Below, piece by piece: positions 22,697 through 32,340 of a stretch of DNA of 64,000 nucleotides. Made by a program: the position numbers and the translations under genes. This DNA is from Rubripirellula tenax. Its GTDB lineage: Bacteria > Planctomycetota > Planctomycetia > Pirellulales > Pirellulaceae. Under the pieces are notes generated by a model that worked only from the letters and a program-made list of their open reading frames with translations, was not told the DNA's origin and ran no database searches. Location of the stretch: assembly GCF_007860125.1 (NCBI RefSeq), contig NZ_SJPW01000009.1:1-64000 (forward strand). The letters are read 5' to 3'. The number at the start of each line of letters is the position of its first letter. The first letter of the stretch is position 1.

Positions 22697-24979
22697 TTAG
22701 TCTTCCCTGGGAATCCGGCTGGGAATCTGACTGGGGCCCTCCGTACTGCGGTCCTCTTGATCGAAGAACTGCTTTGGCGCGACCTCTGGTTTGTACTGTC
22801 GCGGAGGTTCAGACGAGTCTCTTAAGTCAGCGGGCATGAAAGGCATGTCATCGTCACTGTCGTTCGGCGTTAGCACCACGATCGCTTGGCCGGCACTGAT
22901 CTGTTCACTGACCCGGTCGTAGGTCTCGAGCACCTGATCGCGAGAGTCGGATTCTACCCTTTCGGTATCGTCGTCACGCGGTGCTTGGTCGATACGAACC
23001 ATGGGCATCGCCGCGACAACGCCTTTGGCGGCCAAGCCGACGGGATCGAATACTGGCAGTGAATGAAGCACGTCGAAGGTGATTCTGTCATCGTCGATCC
23101 GAGTTTCAAATTGAACACGACTCATGTTGTCGAGCAACGCTTTCAGGGGCGGCAAATCAGTTTCGATCGTCGCCAATGCGAATTGCTGTTCGGGCGGACC
23201 AGAATCGAGTGAACGGAGAGATTCAACCTTCAGCTGATTCAAACCGACGCGAGCAAATGGATAGGCTAACTTCGTCAACAGGTGCGCGTCCAGCACGCCC
23301 GCATTCATCAATCGTCCCTCGTTCGACAGCGTTGCGAATTCTCCGTCGTTGGCCAACGACCGATCGTCTTCCGGCGATGTCAGGACATGTTTCAAGGCTT
23401 CGGGCGAATGAGCGACCATCAAATGCGTATCGGTGATGCACCAAGCGGGCTCAAACCAGTATTCGTATCGGGTTGGCATCCAAGTAAAAATCGTGTTTTT
23501 CCCAAATGGAATCTCTCGCACCGTGGGAACGCGACGACTGCTTACGCTTGTAAACTTTTCCAAAAGCTTGCGATTCATCTCTTCAACGACTTTGCGGTTC
23601 TTGATCGACAACCTGTAGACCACTCCATGGACAAGATCAGCGTCCGAAGATGCCGAAACCGTCAACTGATTGCCAAATGCCCCCAAAGCTTTGTCAATCG
23701 GCAAGCCAACAAGTTCCAATGTCGTTCGTTCTACATCACGTTGAAATTCCTGGCCATTGTCTTGACTCACCCGCGACATGGACTCGATCGCGGATTGATA
23801 CCACTGATTCATGTTGACCACGGTCCCAACCGCCAAGGCCGCGTCGGCTGGCACATGAGCCAGTTCGTTCTTGTTCATTGACGCTGACGAAGCACCTTCA
23901 AACAGGCTGTCTTTTCCAACTAGTTCAATCTGCTGCTGCGTTCCACTGACCGTCTTGAAAGCCTTCAGCGTCAACGTCTTCGCTTCGTCAAATCGTCCAG
24001 CCGAAACGATTAGCTGAGCCTCTTTGGAAACCGCTACCGCCAGGGGAACGACCCTTTCCAAGTTGGCTCGAGCGAAGTGGGTCATGCCATCAGCGTTTCC
24101 GGATTGAATTTCTTCTTGCAACCACGGTGCGGTTTGTTTGCCGCTGATCCGTTGCAGCACGCCCTCAGCAGAACCTTCGCCCACCGCGACGACCAAGAAT
24201 TCGTCTTCGATGCTCCCCAACAACAACGGCGGAAAGGCCTTCCGCTTGCTGAGTTCGATCTTGACGAAGTCTTCACCGCCGAGCGACATCGACACCGACT
24301 CGGCCGCCTGTGCCTGGAAGCTTCTCCGAAGCTGGTCCAGCACCAAGCGAGTCTTTTCGCCGGTCTTCAAGACAATCGCAGCCTCGAACTGGACCGATCG
24401 TTCTGTCAGATTGAAATTGGCGTCCGCGTAAGCACTCCCCGCACTTCCGAGGACCACCTTGGCGAATTCAGGCGAGGTTTCAATCAACGATGAAAGCAAA
24501 CTCGAAGGTGTCTGGGCATCTGCGAAACCAGCATTCATGGCGGCAGTCGTTAAACCCGCGCGAGCAATCAGTTTCTCGAACGGATCGCGGACCAATTCGT
24601 TGGCGATCAGTCGATCGACGGGATGCGTGGACTGATGATTCACCTCCCACGCGGGCCACATGGCAAAGAACATGCAGTCGTTCGTCGCAACCGACATCAA
24701 ACGAGTGTCCCTTTCTGAACCGTCAAAGATGAGACCTTCGTTGGCAATCGGAATTGACTGCAAGGCGTCCATGGCCCCCATCTCAGATGCGTCCGGCAGG
24801 TTCTCATCCAGAATGTAGTTTGTGTTTGTTGCCTCTGGCGGCGTTTGTGTCTGTGGTTGTATTGGTGACTGCGTCTGCGCGTCGGCCTGTGAATCGACTT
24901 GATCGTCACAGCCCATCAACAAGCCCGCTGCCAGTAGGCAACTCAGCGAGAAACGCCATTTGGGAGTCTTCGATTTCAT
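22697..24979 (-). CDS. Large lipoprotein of unknown function
   Basis: A 760-residue secreted lipoprotein from the ATG at 24979. The signal peptide ends in a lipobox, LLAAGLLMGCDD, followed by a Gln/Thr/Pro-rich linker. The body contains repeated halves of the kind seen in planctomycete DUF3352-like proteins: NDCMFFAMWPAWEVN, MSLGGEDFVKIELSKRKAFP, HVPADAALAVGTVVNMNQWY and AHSPEALKHVLTSPED. It ends in an acidic/proline-rich tail. I infer an outer-surface or periplasmic location. Function unknown. Confidence 0.7.
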   Translation of the reverse strand: MKSKTPKWRFSLSCLLAAGLLMGCDDQVDSQADAQTQSPIQPQTQTPPEATNTNYILDENLPDASEMGAMDALQSIPIANEGLIFDGSERDTRLMSVATNDCMFFAMWPAWEVNHQSTHPVDRLIANELVRDPFEKLIARAGLTTAAMNAGFADAQTPSSLLSSLIETSPEFAKVVLGSAGSAYADANFNLTERSVQFEAAIVLKTGEKTRLVLDQLRRSFQAQAAESVSMSLGGEDFVKIELSKRKAFPPLLLGSIEDEFLVVAVGEGSAEGVLQRISGKQTAPWLQEEIQSGNADGMTHFARANLERVVPLAVAVSKEAQLIVSAGRFDEAKTLTLKAFKTVSGTQQQIELVGKDSLFEGASSASMNKNELAHVPADAALAVGTVVNMNQWYQSAIESMSRVSQDNGQEFQRDVERTTLELVGLPIDKALGAFGNQLTVSASSDADLVHGVVYRLSIKNRKVVEEMNRKLLEKFTSVSSRRVPTVREIPFGKNTIFTWMPTRYEYWFEPAWCITDTHLMVAHSPEALKHVLTSPEDDRSLANDGEFATLSNEGRLMNAGVLDAHLLTKLAYPFARVGLNQLKVESLRSLDSGPPEQQFALATIETDLPPLKALLDNMSRVQFETRIDDDRITFDVLHSLPVFDPVGLAAKGVVAAMPMVRIDQAPRDDDTERVESDSRDQVLETYDRVSEQISAGQAIVVLTPNDSDDDMPFMPADLRDSSEPPRQYKPEVAPKQFFDQEDRSTEGPSQIPSRIPRED

Positions 24980-25117
24980 AGCGATCAACCTTCATTGGAA
25001 ATCTGAGAGCGAATGAACCGTCGTCCGTTACACCGGCAACACGCCGCGGACGGGTCGGTAAGCAGGTAGACCGATTCACCGAAAACCTTTCACGAGCCGA
25101 AATGAATCCGCCTCATT

Positions 25118-25504
25118 CTAGGAAACAACTCGCAGCAATACCTCTGCCACCACGCAGAAAACGACCCAGTCGATGACAAGGAAAGCAATCCCAACGGAAA
25201 CGATGGCGACGACGGTATTCGAGAAAAGGCGTCTTATAACAGTCACCCAGCTTACAAAAGCGATCGTTTGCAGCACTCCGGAAACAAGAATCACGATCAG
25301 GACCACCAAATAGATTCCGGGAAACATCACGCCGGCTTCGGGTCCTAGAACAAGCAAGCCGCCCACAAGCAGCAGCGGCGGAAGCATGCTAAAACCCAAC
25401 GTTACGATCGCCAAAGAAGGAAGCAACCATGATCTAGAATCCGAGCGAGCCGCCCTTTGCGGTTGGGAAGAAGCAAAGGGCGGTTGATCGACGACTTGGA
25501 CCAT
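25118..25504 (-). CDS. Small three-helix membrane protein
   Basis: A 128-residue protein from the ATG at 25504 (MVQVVDQPPFASSQPQ). Three membrane helices are clear: SLAIVTLGFSMLPPLLLVGG, YLVVLIVILVSGVLQTIAFV and VAIVSVGIAFLVIDWVVFCV. The start lies 20 bases after the stop of the upstream exported-protein gene, suggesting an operon. I recognise no family. Confidence 0.65.
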   Translation of the reverse strand: MVQVVDQPPFASSQPQRAARSDSRSWLLPSLAIVTLGFSMLPPLLLVGGLLVLGPEAGVMFPGIYLVVLIVILVSGVLQTIAFVSWVTVIRRLFSNTVVAIVSVGIAFLVIDWVVFCVVAEVLLRVVS

Positions 25505-25524
25505 CAGAATGAGCTCCAGGATTC

Positions 25525-26040
25525 TTACCGTTTGGTCGTGGACGAAAAACCAATTCTCGATTCCGGAATCTTCAACCACATGTCGTCGTTGGCGGTGAAT
25601 CCCATCGAATTGCGGGAGGTCGGTTCTGCGACCTCCACAATGTCCGTTTCAAAGCCCCAGCGACGAAAGTCATCGGCAACGTCCCGTGCTTGTTCTCGCA
25701 GGTCATAAGTGTCCCACAATGCCCAATGGAGCGGCAGTTGCACTTCGATGACCCTGGCATGTCGATCGACTTGCCGACGATTGCTGTTGAAGGCACTTTC
25801 CTCCGCCGCACGTTGACTTTCGTAAAGGTACTCCGCGATCACTTCGCCATCCAAACAGCAGGTTCGGACGATGTAGTAGTATTCGATGGCCGCAACGTGA
25901 AGCTGGTAGTTGTGGTTATCTGGCCGCGGCGGCAGCTCGACGTTCTGAACAAAATCGGGATCGGCCGCTGGGCATTCCACCGTCGGGGACGCCAGCATTC
26001 CAACTGCGATAACAACGACTGCGAAACGAGGGTACTTCAT
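25525..26040 (-). CDS. Exported hypothetical protein
   Basis: A 171-residue protein with a signal peptide (KYPRFAVVVIAVGMLASPTV, cleavage near VECPAADP). The mature part has HVAAIEYYYIVRTCCLDG, SQRAAEESAFNSNRRQVDRH and a C-terminal SRNSMGFTANDDMWLKIPES. The double cysteine could form a disulfide. It is first of a probable two-gene unit with the small membrane protein. Family not recognised. Confidence 0.65.
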   Translation of the reverse strand: MKYPRFAVVVIAVGMLASPTVECPAADPDFVQNVELPPRPDNHNYQLHVAAIEYYYIVRTCCLDGEVIAEYLYESQRAAEESAFNSNRRQVDRHARVIEVQLPLHWALWDTYDLREQARDVADDFRRWGFETDIVEVAEPTSRNSMGFTANDDMWLKIPESRIGFSSTTKR

Positions 26041-26245
26041 AGCTTGGATTCCTGCAAAACGAGAGAGAGCGACGGGAGGTTTCTACCGTCAAATAGCCTG
26101 CAAACCTTCACATCTTTCACGTGTTACACAGAAACTCTAGAAAACCTAAACCCACGTCGACATCGATCACAGCCGCCTCGCAAGCAAGATGAAGAACAGA
26201 CTCGAATTGAGTCGCTTCGTCGGTACACCCATGATGATCTGGTGG
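26041..26245. other. Intergenic, nothing recognised
   Basis: Two hundred bases between two minus-strand genes, including the upstream region of the exported protein at 25525 and the 3' side of the M28 peptidase. I see no clear terminator or promoter. Confidence 0.4.
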
Positions 26246-27136
26246 CTAACCAAGCAGTCGCCGCATGGCCGACGCGACACCGAGGGTGACCTCGGTCATG
26301 CGGGGGTAGTCGAGCGTCTCGGGGGTGTCGGTGGCTTGGTGGTAGTTTGGATTGCGGAGGTAGCTGGTGTCGGTCAGCATCAGGGCGGGATAGCCCTGAT
26401 CCCAGAACGAACTGTTGTCACTGAGCCGGATCTCGTTGATCTTTTCGGGCAGGCAGATCGAGAACAACGGCATCCGGCGGGTGCCGCGTTTGAAGCCGCG
26501 GCGGAATTGCCAGTTGAGTTTCCATGACGGCATGTTGCCGACGGCGGCAAGGAAGTTGCCGCGTTGGGGAAAGAACCGGTGCAGCCATTTGGGGATCGCC
26601 GGCGGGATGGCTTGCGAGCCTTTGTGCAGTGAGTAGTAGCCGACCATTTCAAGACACAGCATACCGACGATCTTGTCGCTCCGCCTACGTGATTGCCGGG
26701 CGTGGTGCTGGCTGCCCATCGCGTCGACGTTGAAGTACGGCGGTTCTTCGCAGGCGAACGCTACGTAGCGGGCGGTTCGTTTACCGGTGTGGTCGCGAAG
26801 CAACCGGCTGACTTCCAACATCACGGCGACCGCCGACGCGTTGTCGTCCGCGCCAGGCGTTGAAAAGACGGTGTCGTAGTGAGCACCGAGCAACACAATC
26901 TTGTCGGCTCGTTTGCTTCCGGGTTGCTCGACGATCAGGTTCGTCGCTTCGTCACCGATCGCGTCGTAGCACTCGCGTTCGATCGAGTACCCCATCTCGG
27001 ACCATTGGCCTTCGATGTAGCCGATCGTTGCCGTGATCGTTTTGGGTTTCTGCAAAGTGCGAACGCCGATCAATCCCGCAAGTCGATCAACATGCAGGCG
27101 AAGGTTCGCTTCGATTTGATCGCGGTCGGGATTCAT
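26246..27136 (-). CDS. M28-family zinc aminopeptidase
   Basis: A 296-residue cytosolic peptidase. The metal-binding motifs are all present: VLLGAHYDTVFSTPGADDNA (His and bridging Asp), AFACEEPPYFNVDAMGSQHH (catalytic Glu pair), CLEMVGYY, and TDTSYLRNPNYHQATDTPET (last His). No signal peptide is visible, so it would act in the cytoplasm. Its ATG shares one base with the stop of the phosphatase gene upstream (TAATG), so the two are coupled. Confidence 0.9.
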   Translation of the reverse strand: MNPDRDQIEANLRLHVDRLAGLIGVRTLQKPKTITATIGYIEGQWSEMGYSIERECYDAIGDEATNLIVEQPGSKRADKIVLLGAHYDTVFSTPGADDNASAVAVMLEVSRLLRDHTGKRTARYVAFACEEPPYFNVDAMGSQHHARQSRRRSDKIVGMLCLEMVGYYSLHKGSQAIPPAIPKWLHRFFPQRGNFLAAVGNMPSWKLNWQFRRGFKRGTRRMPLFSICLPEKINEIRLSDNSSFWDQGYPALMLTDTSYLRNPNYHQATDTPETLDYPRMTEVTLGVASAMRRLLG

Positions 27137-27744
27137 TAGATTTGCTCCAAGATCAATCGTTGTGCTTTGTTCAATTCCACACCGGGACGGACGGCTTGAA
27201 TCATCGCGATCGCATCCGCCGCCGTTTTTGCCTCACCGGACACAATCAACACGGCCGCAGCAACCAGGCCCGTTCTTCCGTGTCCTTGGGCGCAGTGAAT
27301 CAGGACCGGCTTCGGCATTTTGATGATTTCGTCTGCCAATTCACGGATCTCATTCGATGTCGATCCCGTTCCGTCAAGCATCGGATGGCAAAGGTAGGAT
27401 TGAAGGCTCCATCGGTCTTTGGGTTCCGTGAACTCGCAGGTCAAGTCGACTACCGACGCAATGCCCTCCGGCAATTCATGCTCAAGCAAACGGCGCGACA
27501 ACACTAGCTCGTCGTTCAACGCGTTGGCCTTCGGTTCACGCGACAGCAACCGAACGACGTGCCACACCACCGAAACGTACAGAACATAGGGCAGCACTAA
27601 CAACGTCCCAAGCCGCGAACGACGCCCACCAAAACGCTTGCCAAAGACGCCCGGTGCCGAGAACAGATACGCGGCAGCAACCACCCCAAACGAAAACGCG
27701 GGATAAAAGAGCAGCCAGGCCCACGTCCCACCACGGAAGGTCAA
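27136..27744 (-). CDS. Membrane-bound dual-specificity protein phosphatase
   Basis: A 202-residue protein. Two N-terminal membrane helices (WAWLLFYPAFSFGVVAAAYL and TLLVLPYVLYVSVVWHVVRL) precede a cysteine phosphatase domain with the P-loop IHCAQGHGRTGLVAAA (C-x5-R) and an upstream general-acid region around HPMLDGTG. The C-terminal AMIQAVRPGVELNKAQ helix is typical. It may remove phosphate from Ser/Thr/Tyr residues or inositol-type lipids at the membrane. It is coupled to the M28 peptidase. Confidence 0.88.
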   Translation of the reverse strand: MTFRGGTWAWLLFYPAFSFGVVAAAYLFSAPGVFGKRFGGRRSRLGTLLVLPYVLYVSVVWHVVRLLSREPKANALNDELVLSRRLLEHELPEGIASVVDLTCEFTEPKDRWSLQSYLCHPMLDGTGSTSNEIRELADEIIKMPKPVLIHCAQGHGRTGLVAAAVLIVSGEAKTAADAIAMIQAVRPGVELNKAQRLILEQI

Positions 27745-27864
27745 TGATGGCTAAAACTGCAGCCATCTCGATCCGGTTGTTCGGAATGTCTGATCGCAGG
27801 GATCGACGAATCAAGTCCATCGCGAACGGTAAATTCATCTCCATCGCAAACATCGCCGCTTCGC

Positions 27865-28917
27865 TCAGTTCGATTCGATTGAGCCGCCCGAATTCTTATT
27901 TCCAGTCTTTTCTTGGTTTAGCTGGACAAGCATCTTTAACGCAGTGATCCAAATGTGCGGTGAAGGAAGTTCACCATTTGGATCAACCCGATGGATGATA
28001 TTCTTTAACTGTGTACTCCACCGATCCGCAAGTGACTTTCGTCCGACGATCTTGAGCGCCGACGACAAGACTCCCGACGACGGCATTTCTAATGCACTTC
28101 CGAGGCAAATATCAAGATTGGGTGCATTCAGATCAGCAAGCAACATCAGAGCATCAGCCGACCGTCGGTCAGTGAGAAATCGTCGCTGTAGGTCGTCGTT
28201 CTTTTCCGTAAAACACGCATCGGATCGGTCCGCGTAGTCTAGTTCAATCGCAGACAGCCCTGGCCAATCGGACATTGCCGCCGCGGCTAAATGTCGAGTG
28301 CCTGGATCGCTCCAGTGGAACTCAATTTGGTCGAGCAGATTACATAGATCTTCCCAAGGAATGGCTAGGCGAAACGATGCACCGTACTTTCCCGCTTCAA
28401 GAATGCCTCGCTCGAGCAGCTCATCAATCCCGATGTTGACCGTACTGGGGGAGGGATACAATTCGTTGATTCGTTTCTCAACGAACGTGGGGCGTCGCAA
28501 CGAGTCCAGATACTTGACGAAGAAAAAGCGGCCGATCCAGTCTGCCGTCTCATCGTGAAAGTCAACATCGATCTCTTCGCCGGTAACGCGATGGGTCATG
28601 CAACAGCCACGGCCATGGAATCGATACCGCCAGTTGGTGTCGCCAGGAACCAGCCCGACGCGTGGCCTGTCCGGATGCCCTAAAGCACCCGCTTTGGCCA
28701 TCGTTTCCGGATCGCCATCGAGTCTTGCCTGCATATTCTCCAAAACAAATTGCTGGCGTCCGCGGTGCCGAATCAAACACAAAAGAAGCCACCCTTCCCA
28801 CGGCGACAGCCCAATGGGGGAGTCGATCAAAGTTTGCAGCCGGAAGTTTGCGTGTCCACCACTCGTCAACACTAGGTTCAAGCGACGCACCAGTGTTTGG
28901 TCAATGTTCAAATGCAC
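27865..28917 (-). CDS. Hypothetical protein, DUF6896-like N-terminal half
   Basis: A 350-residue protein with a GTG start. The N-terminal half holds WEGWLLLCLIRHRGRQQF and the block YRFHGRGCCMTHRVTGEEID followed by VDFHD, resembling DUF6896 proteins, which often occur with toxins or immunity genes. The C-terminal half is helical (ERGILEAGKYGASFRLAIPW, MLLADLNAPNLDICLGSA). No membrane span. The DUF6896 match is tentative and the role unknown. Confidence 0.55.
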   Translation of the reverse strand: MHLNIDQTLVRRLNLVLTSGGHANFRLQTLIDSPIGLSPWEGWLLLCLIRHRGRQQFVLENMQARLDGDPETMAKAGALGHPDRPRVGLVPGDTNWRYRFHGRGCCMTHRVTGEEIDVDFHDETADWIGRFFFVKYLDSLRRPTFVEKRINELYPSPSTVNIGIDELLERGILEAGKYGASFRLAIPWEDLCNLLDQIEFHWSDPGTRHLAAAAMSDWPGLSAIELDYADRSDACFTEKNDDLQRRFLTDRRSADALMLLADLNAPNLDICLGSALEMPSSGVLSSALKIVGRKSLADRWSTQLKNIIHRVDPNGELPSPHIWITALKMLVQLNQEKTGNKNSGGSIESN

Positions 28918-29109
28918 GAGAGGAATAAGTCATGTTCAATAGAAGTTGGATTGCTGTTTCGCCAAACCGTCTGGTGATCATGATACGCTGAACGTGATCA
29001 CGCCGCTGGCGTTCAACTTTTCTTTGCGGTTGCGTAAAAGCCTCTCACCAGTTCGTCTAAGCAGAAATCGTGATTGTTCCGCAACTGTCAATCTGAGAAA
29101 AATCAACCA
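28918..29109. other. Divergent intergenic region
   Basis: About 190 bases between the start of the minus-strand gene at 28917 and the + strand gene at 29110. Both promoters should lie here. I see AT-rich patches but no sure sigma-factor boxes. Confidence 0.4.
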
Positions 29110-30741
29110 ATGCCCATCGAGCTAAAGTTTTATGTTTCCTACCGCGCTTTGCTGATGTTTGCGGCAATAGCGATTTTCGACGCCTCACTTGTGACAGCGC
29201 AACAAGACGCGCGGCCGAAGATGCACCCAAGCGAGATACAATTTCATCGCCAAGCCGTCAGGCGGATGGTCTTTGACCCAAGTCAAGCGATTCCGCTTTC
29301 GACTCTCGATCCATCGAAAGTCGTTTCATTCGACTTGATGCACCCGGAATTGAGCCAGGCCAAAGAAAAGGTCAATTGCAGCATCGATGGCGGAGCGTTA
29401 ACGATTGCCTCGACGGACAAAGCGGCCGAGTCATTCCGCTGGTTCGGCGGTTTCAATCCCTTTGCTACCTACGAGGTCACGATTGGCTCATTCACCGGAA
29501 CGGGCTCTACCGGCCTCTCGTTCCAGGATTCCGAAAAACCGAATTCGCTTAGCGCGGATGTAATGTTTGCCGACGGTAAGCCAGTCGCAATAACATGGCA
29601 TGTCGTCCGCGACTCACTCGAAGTGGATCGTGTACGTTGGCAATGGCCAGCGGAACTTGATGACTTGAGCGCGCCGTTCGTACTTCGCGCGCAGTTCTCA
29701 GCCGTGGGTGTGAACGTGTTCGTTGAATCCGAGGGACGCTCACTCCTCGTTGGTTACGCTGATTTTGCTCAGCATTTCGATTTGCGAAAACAGTCGCGTT
29801 TCACTCGCTTTCAATCCGGAATCTCGAGCCAACTTCAACCGAAATCCTATGTGGAAATTCTAGGTGCCGCTGGAGTTCTGTCTCCCGGTTCGGGACAGGC
29901 GGATCTTCGAGCGATCACGGACGAGAACGGTGTTCCTCTGTTAGAGGACGGACGTATCTGGCTGACCATCACCCTCCGAGGTCGAGCGTTGCCGCATCCG
30001 ACACAAGGTGTTTTCTCGTTGAACCCTTCGGTGTTCGATCTGCGATTCGAGGGCATGATAGTGTTCGACATGGGAGACGGTCGCTTGAGAAACGAATTGG
30101 CGTCACACTTGTTCCGCGATAGTGAGTCAGGTCAATGGCGTGGATGGACAACTGGCTTTAGCGCCTTCGGAAACGACGCCGACAAGGAAGCAAAGTCGAT
30201 TCTTGCGGTCTGGTCATCGACGGATCCGCGACGTGGCTTCAGCGTCATGAAAGCAAAACCTGTCGGAATCGAAGGTGCTCACGAAGACCCTCATTGCATC
30301 TACGATTCCGAAGTCAAGAAATGGCGTTTGCTCTTGTGTGAGCATGGAAAGAAATATCAAGCAGCGATGTGGGAAAGTGATCACTGGGACCACGGATTCG
30401 AGCGAATTGCAGGTCCAGTCGACGTGGATAGCACGGGAACGCTAATCCAAAAGTTCGGAGACACCCGATATGCACTGTTTGGTAGTGCCGACCGAAAGGT
30501 TTATGTGCGATCGTATCCCGACCTGCAACCCATCGGGGAGCTAAAGATGGACTTGCCACCATGGAAAAATGACCACGGTACGCGGATTTGGCCCAACGTG
30601 ATTCCAATGCCCGAGGGCTATTCGGCTCCTTTCATTGCACTGATGATGGATCGAGCCAACTTCCCTGGCATGCCCAAGCCCAATTGGACTTACGGGGCCA
30701 TGTATTTGTATCACGGCTATCCAATCCACTACGACGACTAA
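29110..30741 (+). CDS. Secreted protein with glycosyl-hydrolase-43/62-like propeller
   Basis: A 543-residue exported protein from the ATG at 29110; the signal peptide covers FYVSYRALLMFAAIAIFDAS and ends near VTAQQ. The N-terminal third is a beta-sandwich (ESFRWFGGFNPFATYEV, SFQDSEKPNSLSADVMF). From about residue 330 the sequence looks like a five-bladed propeller of the GH43 clan: WRGWTTGFSAFGND, EGAHEDPHCIYDSEVKKWRL, ALFGSADRKVYVRSYPD. It may bind or trim a polysaccharide in the periplasm. Catalytic residues cannot be assigned by eye. Confidence 0.6.
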   Translation: MPIELKFYVSYRALLMFAAIAIFDASLVTAQQDARPKMHPSEIQFHRQAVRRMVFDPSQAIPLSTLDPSKVVSFDLMHPELSQAKEKVNCSIDGGALTIASTDKAAESFRWFGGFNPFATYEVTIGSFTGTGSTGLSFQDSEKPNSLSADVMFADGKPVAITWHVVRDSLEVDRVRWQWPAELDDLSAPFVLRAQFSAVGVNVFVESEGRSLLVGYADFAQHFDLRKQSRFTRFQSGISSQLQPKSYVEILGAAGVLSPGSGQADLRAITDENGVPLLEDGRIWLTITLRGRALPHPTQGVFSLNPSVFDLRFEGMIVFDMGDGRLRNELASHLFRDSESGQWRGWTTGFSAFGNDADKEAKSILAVWSSTDPRRGFSVMKAKPVGIEGAHEDPHCIYDSEVKKWRLLLCEHGKKYQAAMWESDHWDHGFERIAGPVDVDSTGTLIQKFGDTRYALFGSADRKVYVRSYPDLQPIGELKMDLPPWKNDHGTRIWPNVIPMPEGYSAPFIALMMDRANFPGMPKPNWTYGAMYLYHGYPIHYDD

Positions 30742-30810
30742 TCAAAATCTAACACGATCACAACGACCATTGACCGAAACGTTTGATTCTCACTTTCGAA
30801 GCAGACTTCC

Positions 30811-30900
30811 ATGGCTTGGCGAGACTGGTACGACGCCCTCGATAAACCGGCTTGGACTCCCGAACCGTCGACGATCCGCCTGATCTGGCAGATCCTCTAG
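30811..30900 (+). pseudogene. tspO: TspO/MBR N-terminal relic
   Basis: Thirty codons read MAWRDWYDALDKPAWTPEPS followed by TIRLIWQIL, then a TAG. This is the conserved start of TspO-type membrane receptors (W-Y-x2-L-x-K-P-x-W-x-P and W-x-I-L). The intact protein continues Y-P-I and needs five membrane helices, none of which follows here. The DNA switches directly into the 3' end of the convergent M48-like gene. Confidence 0.75.
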
Positions 30901-30927
30901 CGGAACTCGTCAAAGATTTCGGCAGCC

Positions 30928-32091
30928 TCAATCTGTCGGCAGCATTACCCACAATTCGGGGCGACCTACGTTGCAATGCACCGCTCGAACCAACATTCCC
31001 ATGCAGGCCCACGACACGAACAATGTCATGCGAGCGGCATGCCAGGCGATCGGAAACGTATTGGCTGATTCGATGCGTCGGTTATCCACACTCGGTACCG
31101 GATGGAAAATAGCTTCAATCAGAGTTGGCCGTTTCGGTTCATCATCCTGAAGACGATCAAGCGTCTGCACTGCTTTAAAAAGCGACTCCTGTGAAGCTCC
31201 CTGGTCGATCACCTTGCGGTCAATCGCATAAGCAGCCTGGCGGCTAAGCGTTGGCAGCGTCAGTAGCCCTAGGAATGTCCAGAGCGTAAATCCCAGACAT
31301 GTCATCGCAAGCTCGCCCACACTGGTCACGCCAGCACCCGGCAACTTTGCCGCCAGGACGAATCCGATAACCACCCACGTGAAGGCGAGCAACAATCCGC
31401 GATTACGACTTCCACTCCGGATCGCTTCTAAACGACGCGCGATCATGACCGACAACTGCTCAGGCGTCAGTTTCGCGAGTGAGGCTGCCGGCACGACGAT
31501 CGATTCGATCCCCGGCAAACCCACGACGCCACCGGTGAAACCGCTGTCCTCATGACCAACTACCAAAATCGGTCGGGACTTCCATCCCCATCGCAAAGTC
31601 TGTCCGAGTGCCGCCGCAACCGCAGGCTCCCCATCCGCTTGAACGCCGAAACTTTCCGGTAACGATGCAGTAAGCTGAGCGATTTGCAATTGAAACGCGA
31701 CGTGAAAAACACCAATTCCAAGAACCGCCAAAGCCGCGCCGGCCAGTCCAAGCCATCGTCCCATCGCCAGGATGAGAAAACTCGCCAGTACGAATAACGA
31801 CGCCTGGACAATCACACCGCGGAACCAACCACTCAAAAATGCTCCGAAAGTGATCGTATTTGGCCTCGAACGATTGGGTAGCAGGAATCCGCCCAGAAAG
31901 TCCAGCGGCGCCATCACCGAAATCAAAAAAACGATGGCCGCCAACAGTCCTCGAATATCTTCCCCGCTCCACGACTGATTGCGGGGCAGCAACTCCAGCG
32001 GCAACCCCGACGTGAGCAAGTAAGTGCTGATGACCACGATTGACCCGACACCGGAAATGCCAAGCCACAAACGAGAACGTGCGTAAGTCAT
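30928..32091 (-). CDS. M48-like membrane protein lacking HExxH
   Basis: A 387-residue membrane protein from the ATG at 32091, with GGAG nine bases upstream. The layout follows M48 (HtpX/Ste24-like) peptidases: several N-terminal helices, then GFTGGVVGLPGIESIVVPAA and LAKLTPEQLSVMIARRLEAI, then two more helices. In active members the last segment carries the zinc motif HELGH after LT-x2-E-L. Here the position reads ARRLEAI, so zinc binding is lost. The likely role is non-catalytic. The C-terminal end abuts the TspO relic. Confidence 0.65.
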   Translation of the reverse strand: MTYARSRLWLGISGVGSIVVISTYLLTSGLPLELLPRNQSWSGEDIRGLLAAIVFLISVMAPLDFLGGFLLPNRSRPNTITFGAFLSGWFRGVIVQASLFVLASFLILAMGRWLGLAGAALAVLGIGVFHVAFQLQIAQLTASLPESFGVQADGEPAVAAALGQTLRWGWKSRPILVVGHEDSGFTGGVVGLPGIESIVVPAASLAKLTPEQLSVMIARRLEAIRSGSRNRGLLLAFTWVVIGFVLAAKLPGAGVTSVGELAMTCLGFTLWTFLGLLTLPTLSRQAAYAIDRKVIDQGASQESLFKAVQTLDRLQDDEPKRPTLIEAIFHPVPSVDNRRIESANTFPIAWHAARMTLFVSWACMGMLVRAVHCNVGRPELWVMLPTD

Positions 32092-32175
32092 TGCTGCCAC
32101 TCCAATCAAACGCTAGGAACCGTAACGAAACGCTAAGACCCGTCGAGGGCCGACGCCGCTAGCTGGTATGCACAG

Positions 32176-32340
32176 CTACGACTTCTTTTCTAACTCGTCG
32201 AGTTGTTTGCCGATCTCTTCCGCCTCGGCCCGTTTGAAATCACTCTTCTTGCGATTGACCGTCGACAGATCAAACGATTCCTGCATCAACTGGTTGTATC
32301 TTTCCTGCAATTTCTCTTTGCTATTTCCCGATCCAAACAT
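32176..32340 (-). CDS. DUF6435 (Lacal_2735) small protein
   Basis: A 54-residue cytosolic protein: MFGSGNSKEKLQERYNQLMQ, then ESFDLSTVNRKKSDFKRAEA and EEIGKQLDELEKKS. It matches the short helical-hairpin family with the invariant L-S-x2-N-R-K-x-S-D and A-E-x4-I motif. Length is exactly usual. Function unknown in all organisms. It stands alone between the M48-like and SOUL genes and is too short for many gene callers. Confidence 0.85.
   Translation of the reverse strand: MFGSGNSKEKLQERYNQLMQESFDLSTVNRKKSDFKRAEAEEIGKQLDELEKKS

Noticed and set aside
27536-27853. A 105-codon minus-strand frame upstream of the phosphatase
   Set aside because: It overlaps the phosphatase membrane region in another frame and has no recognisable features.
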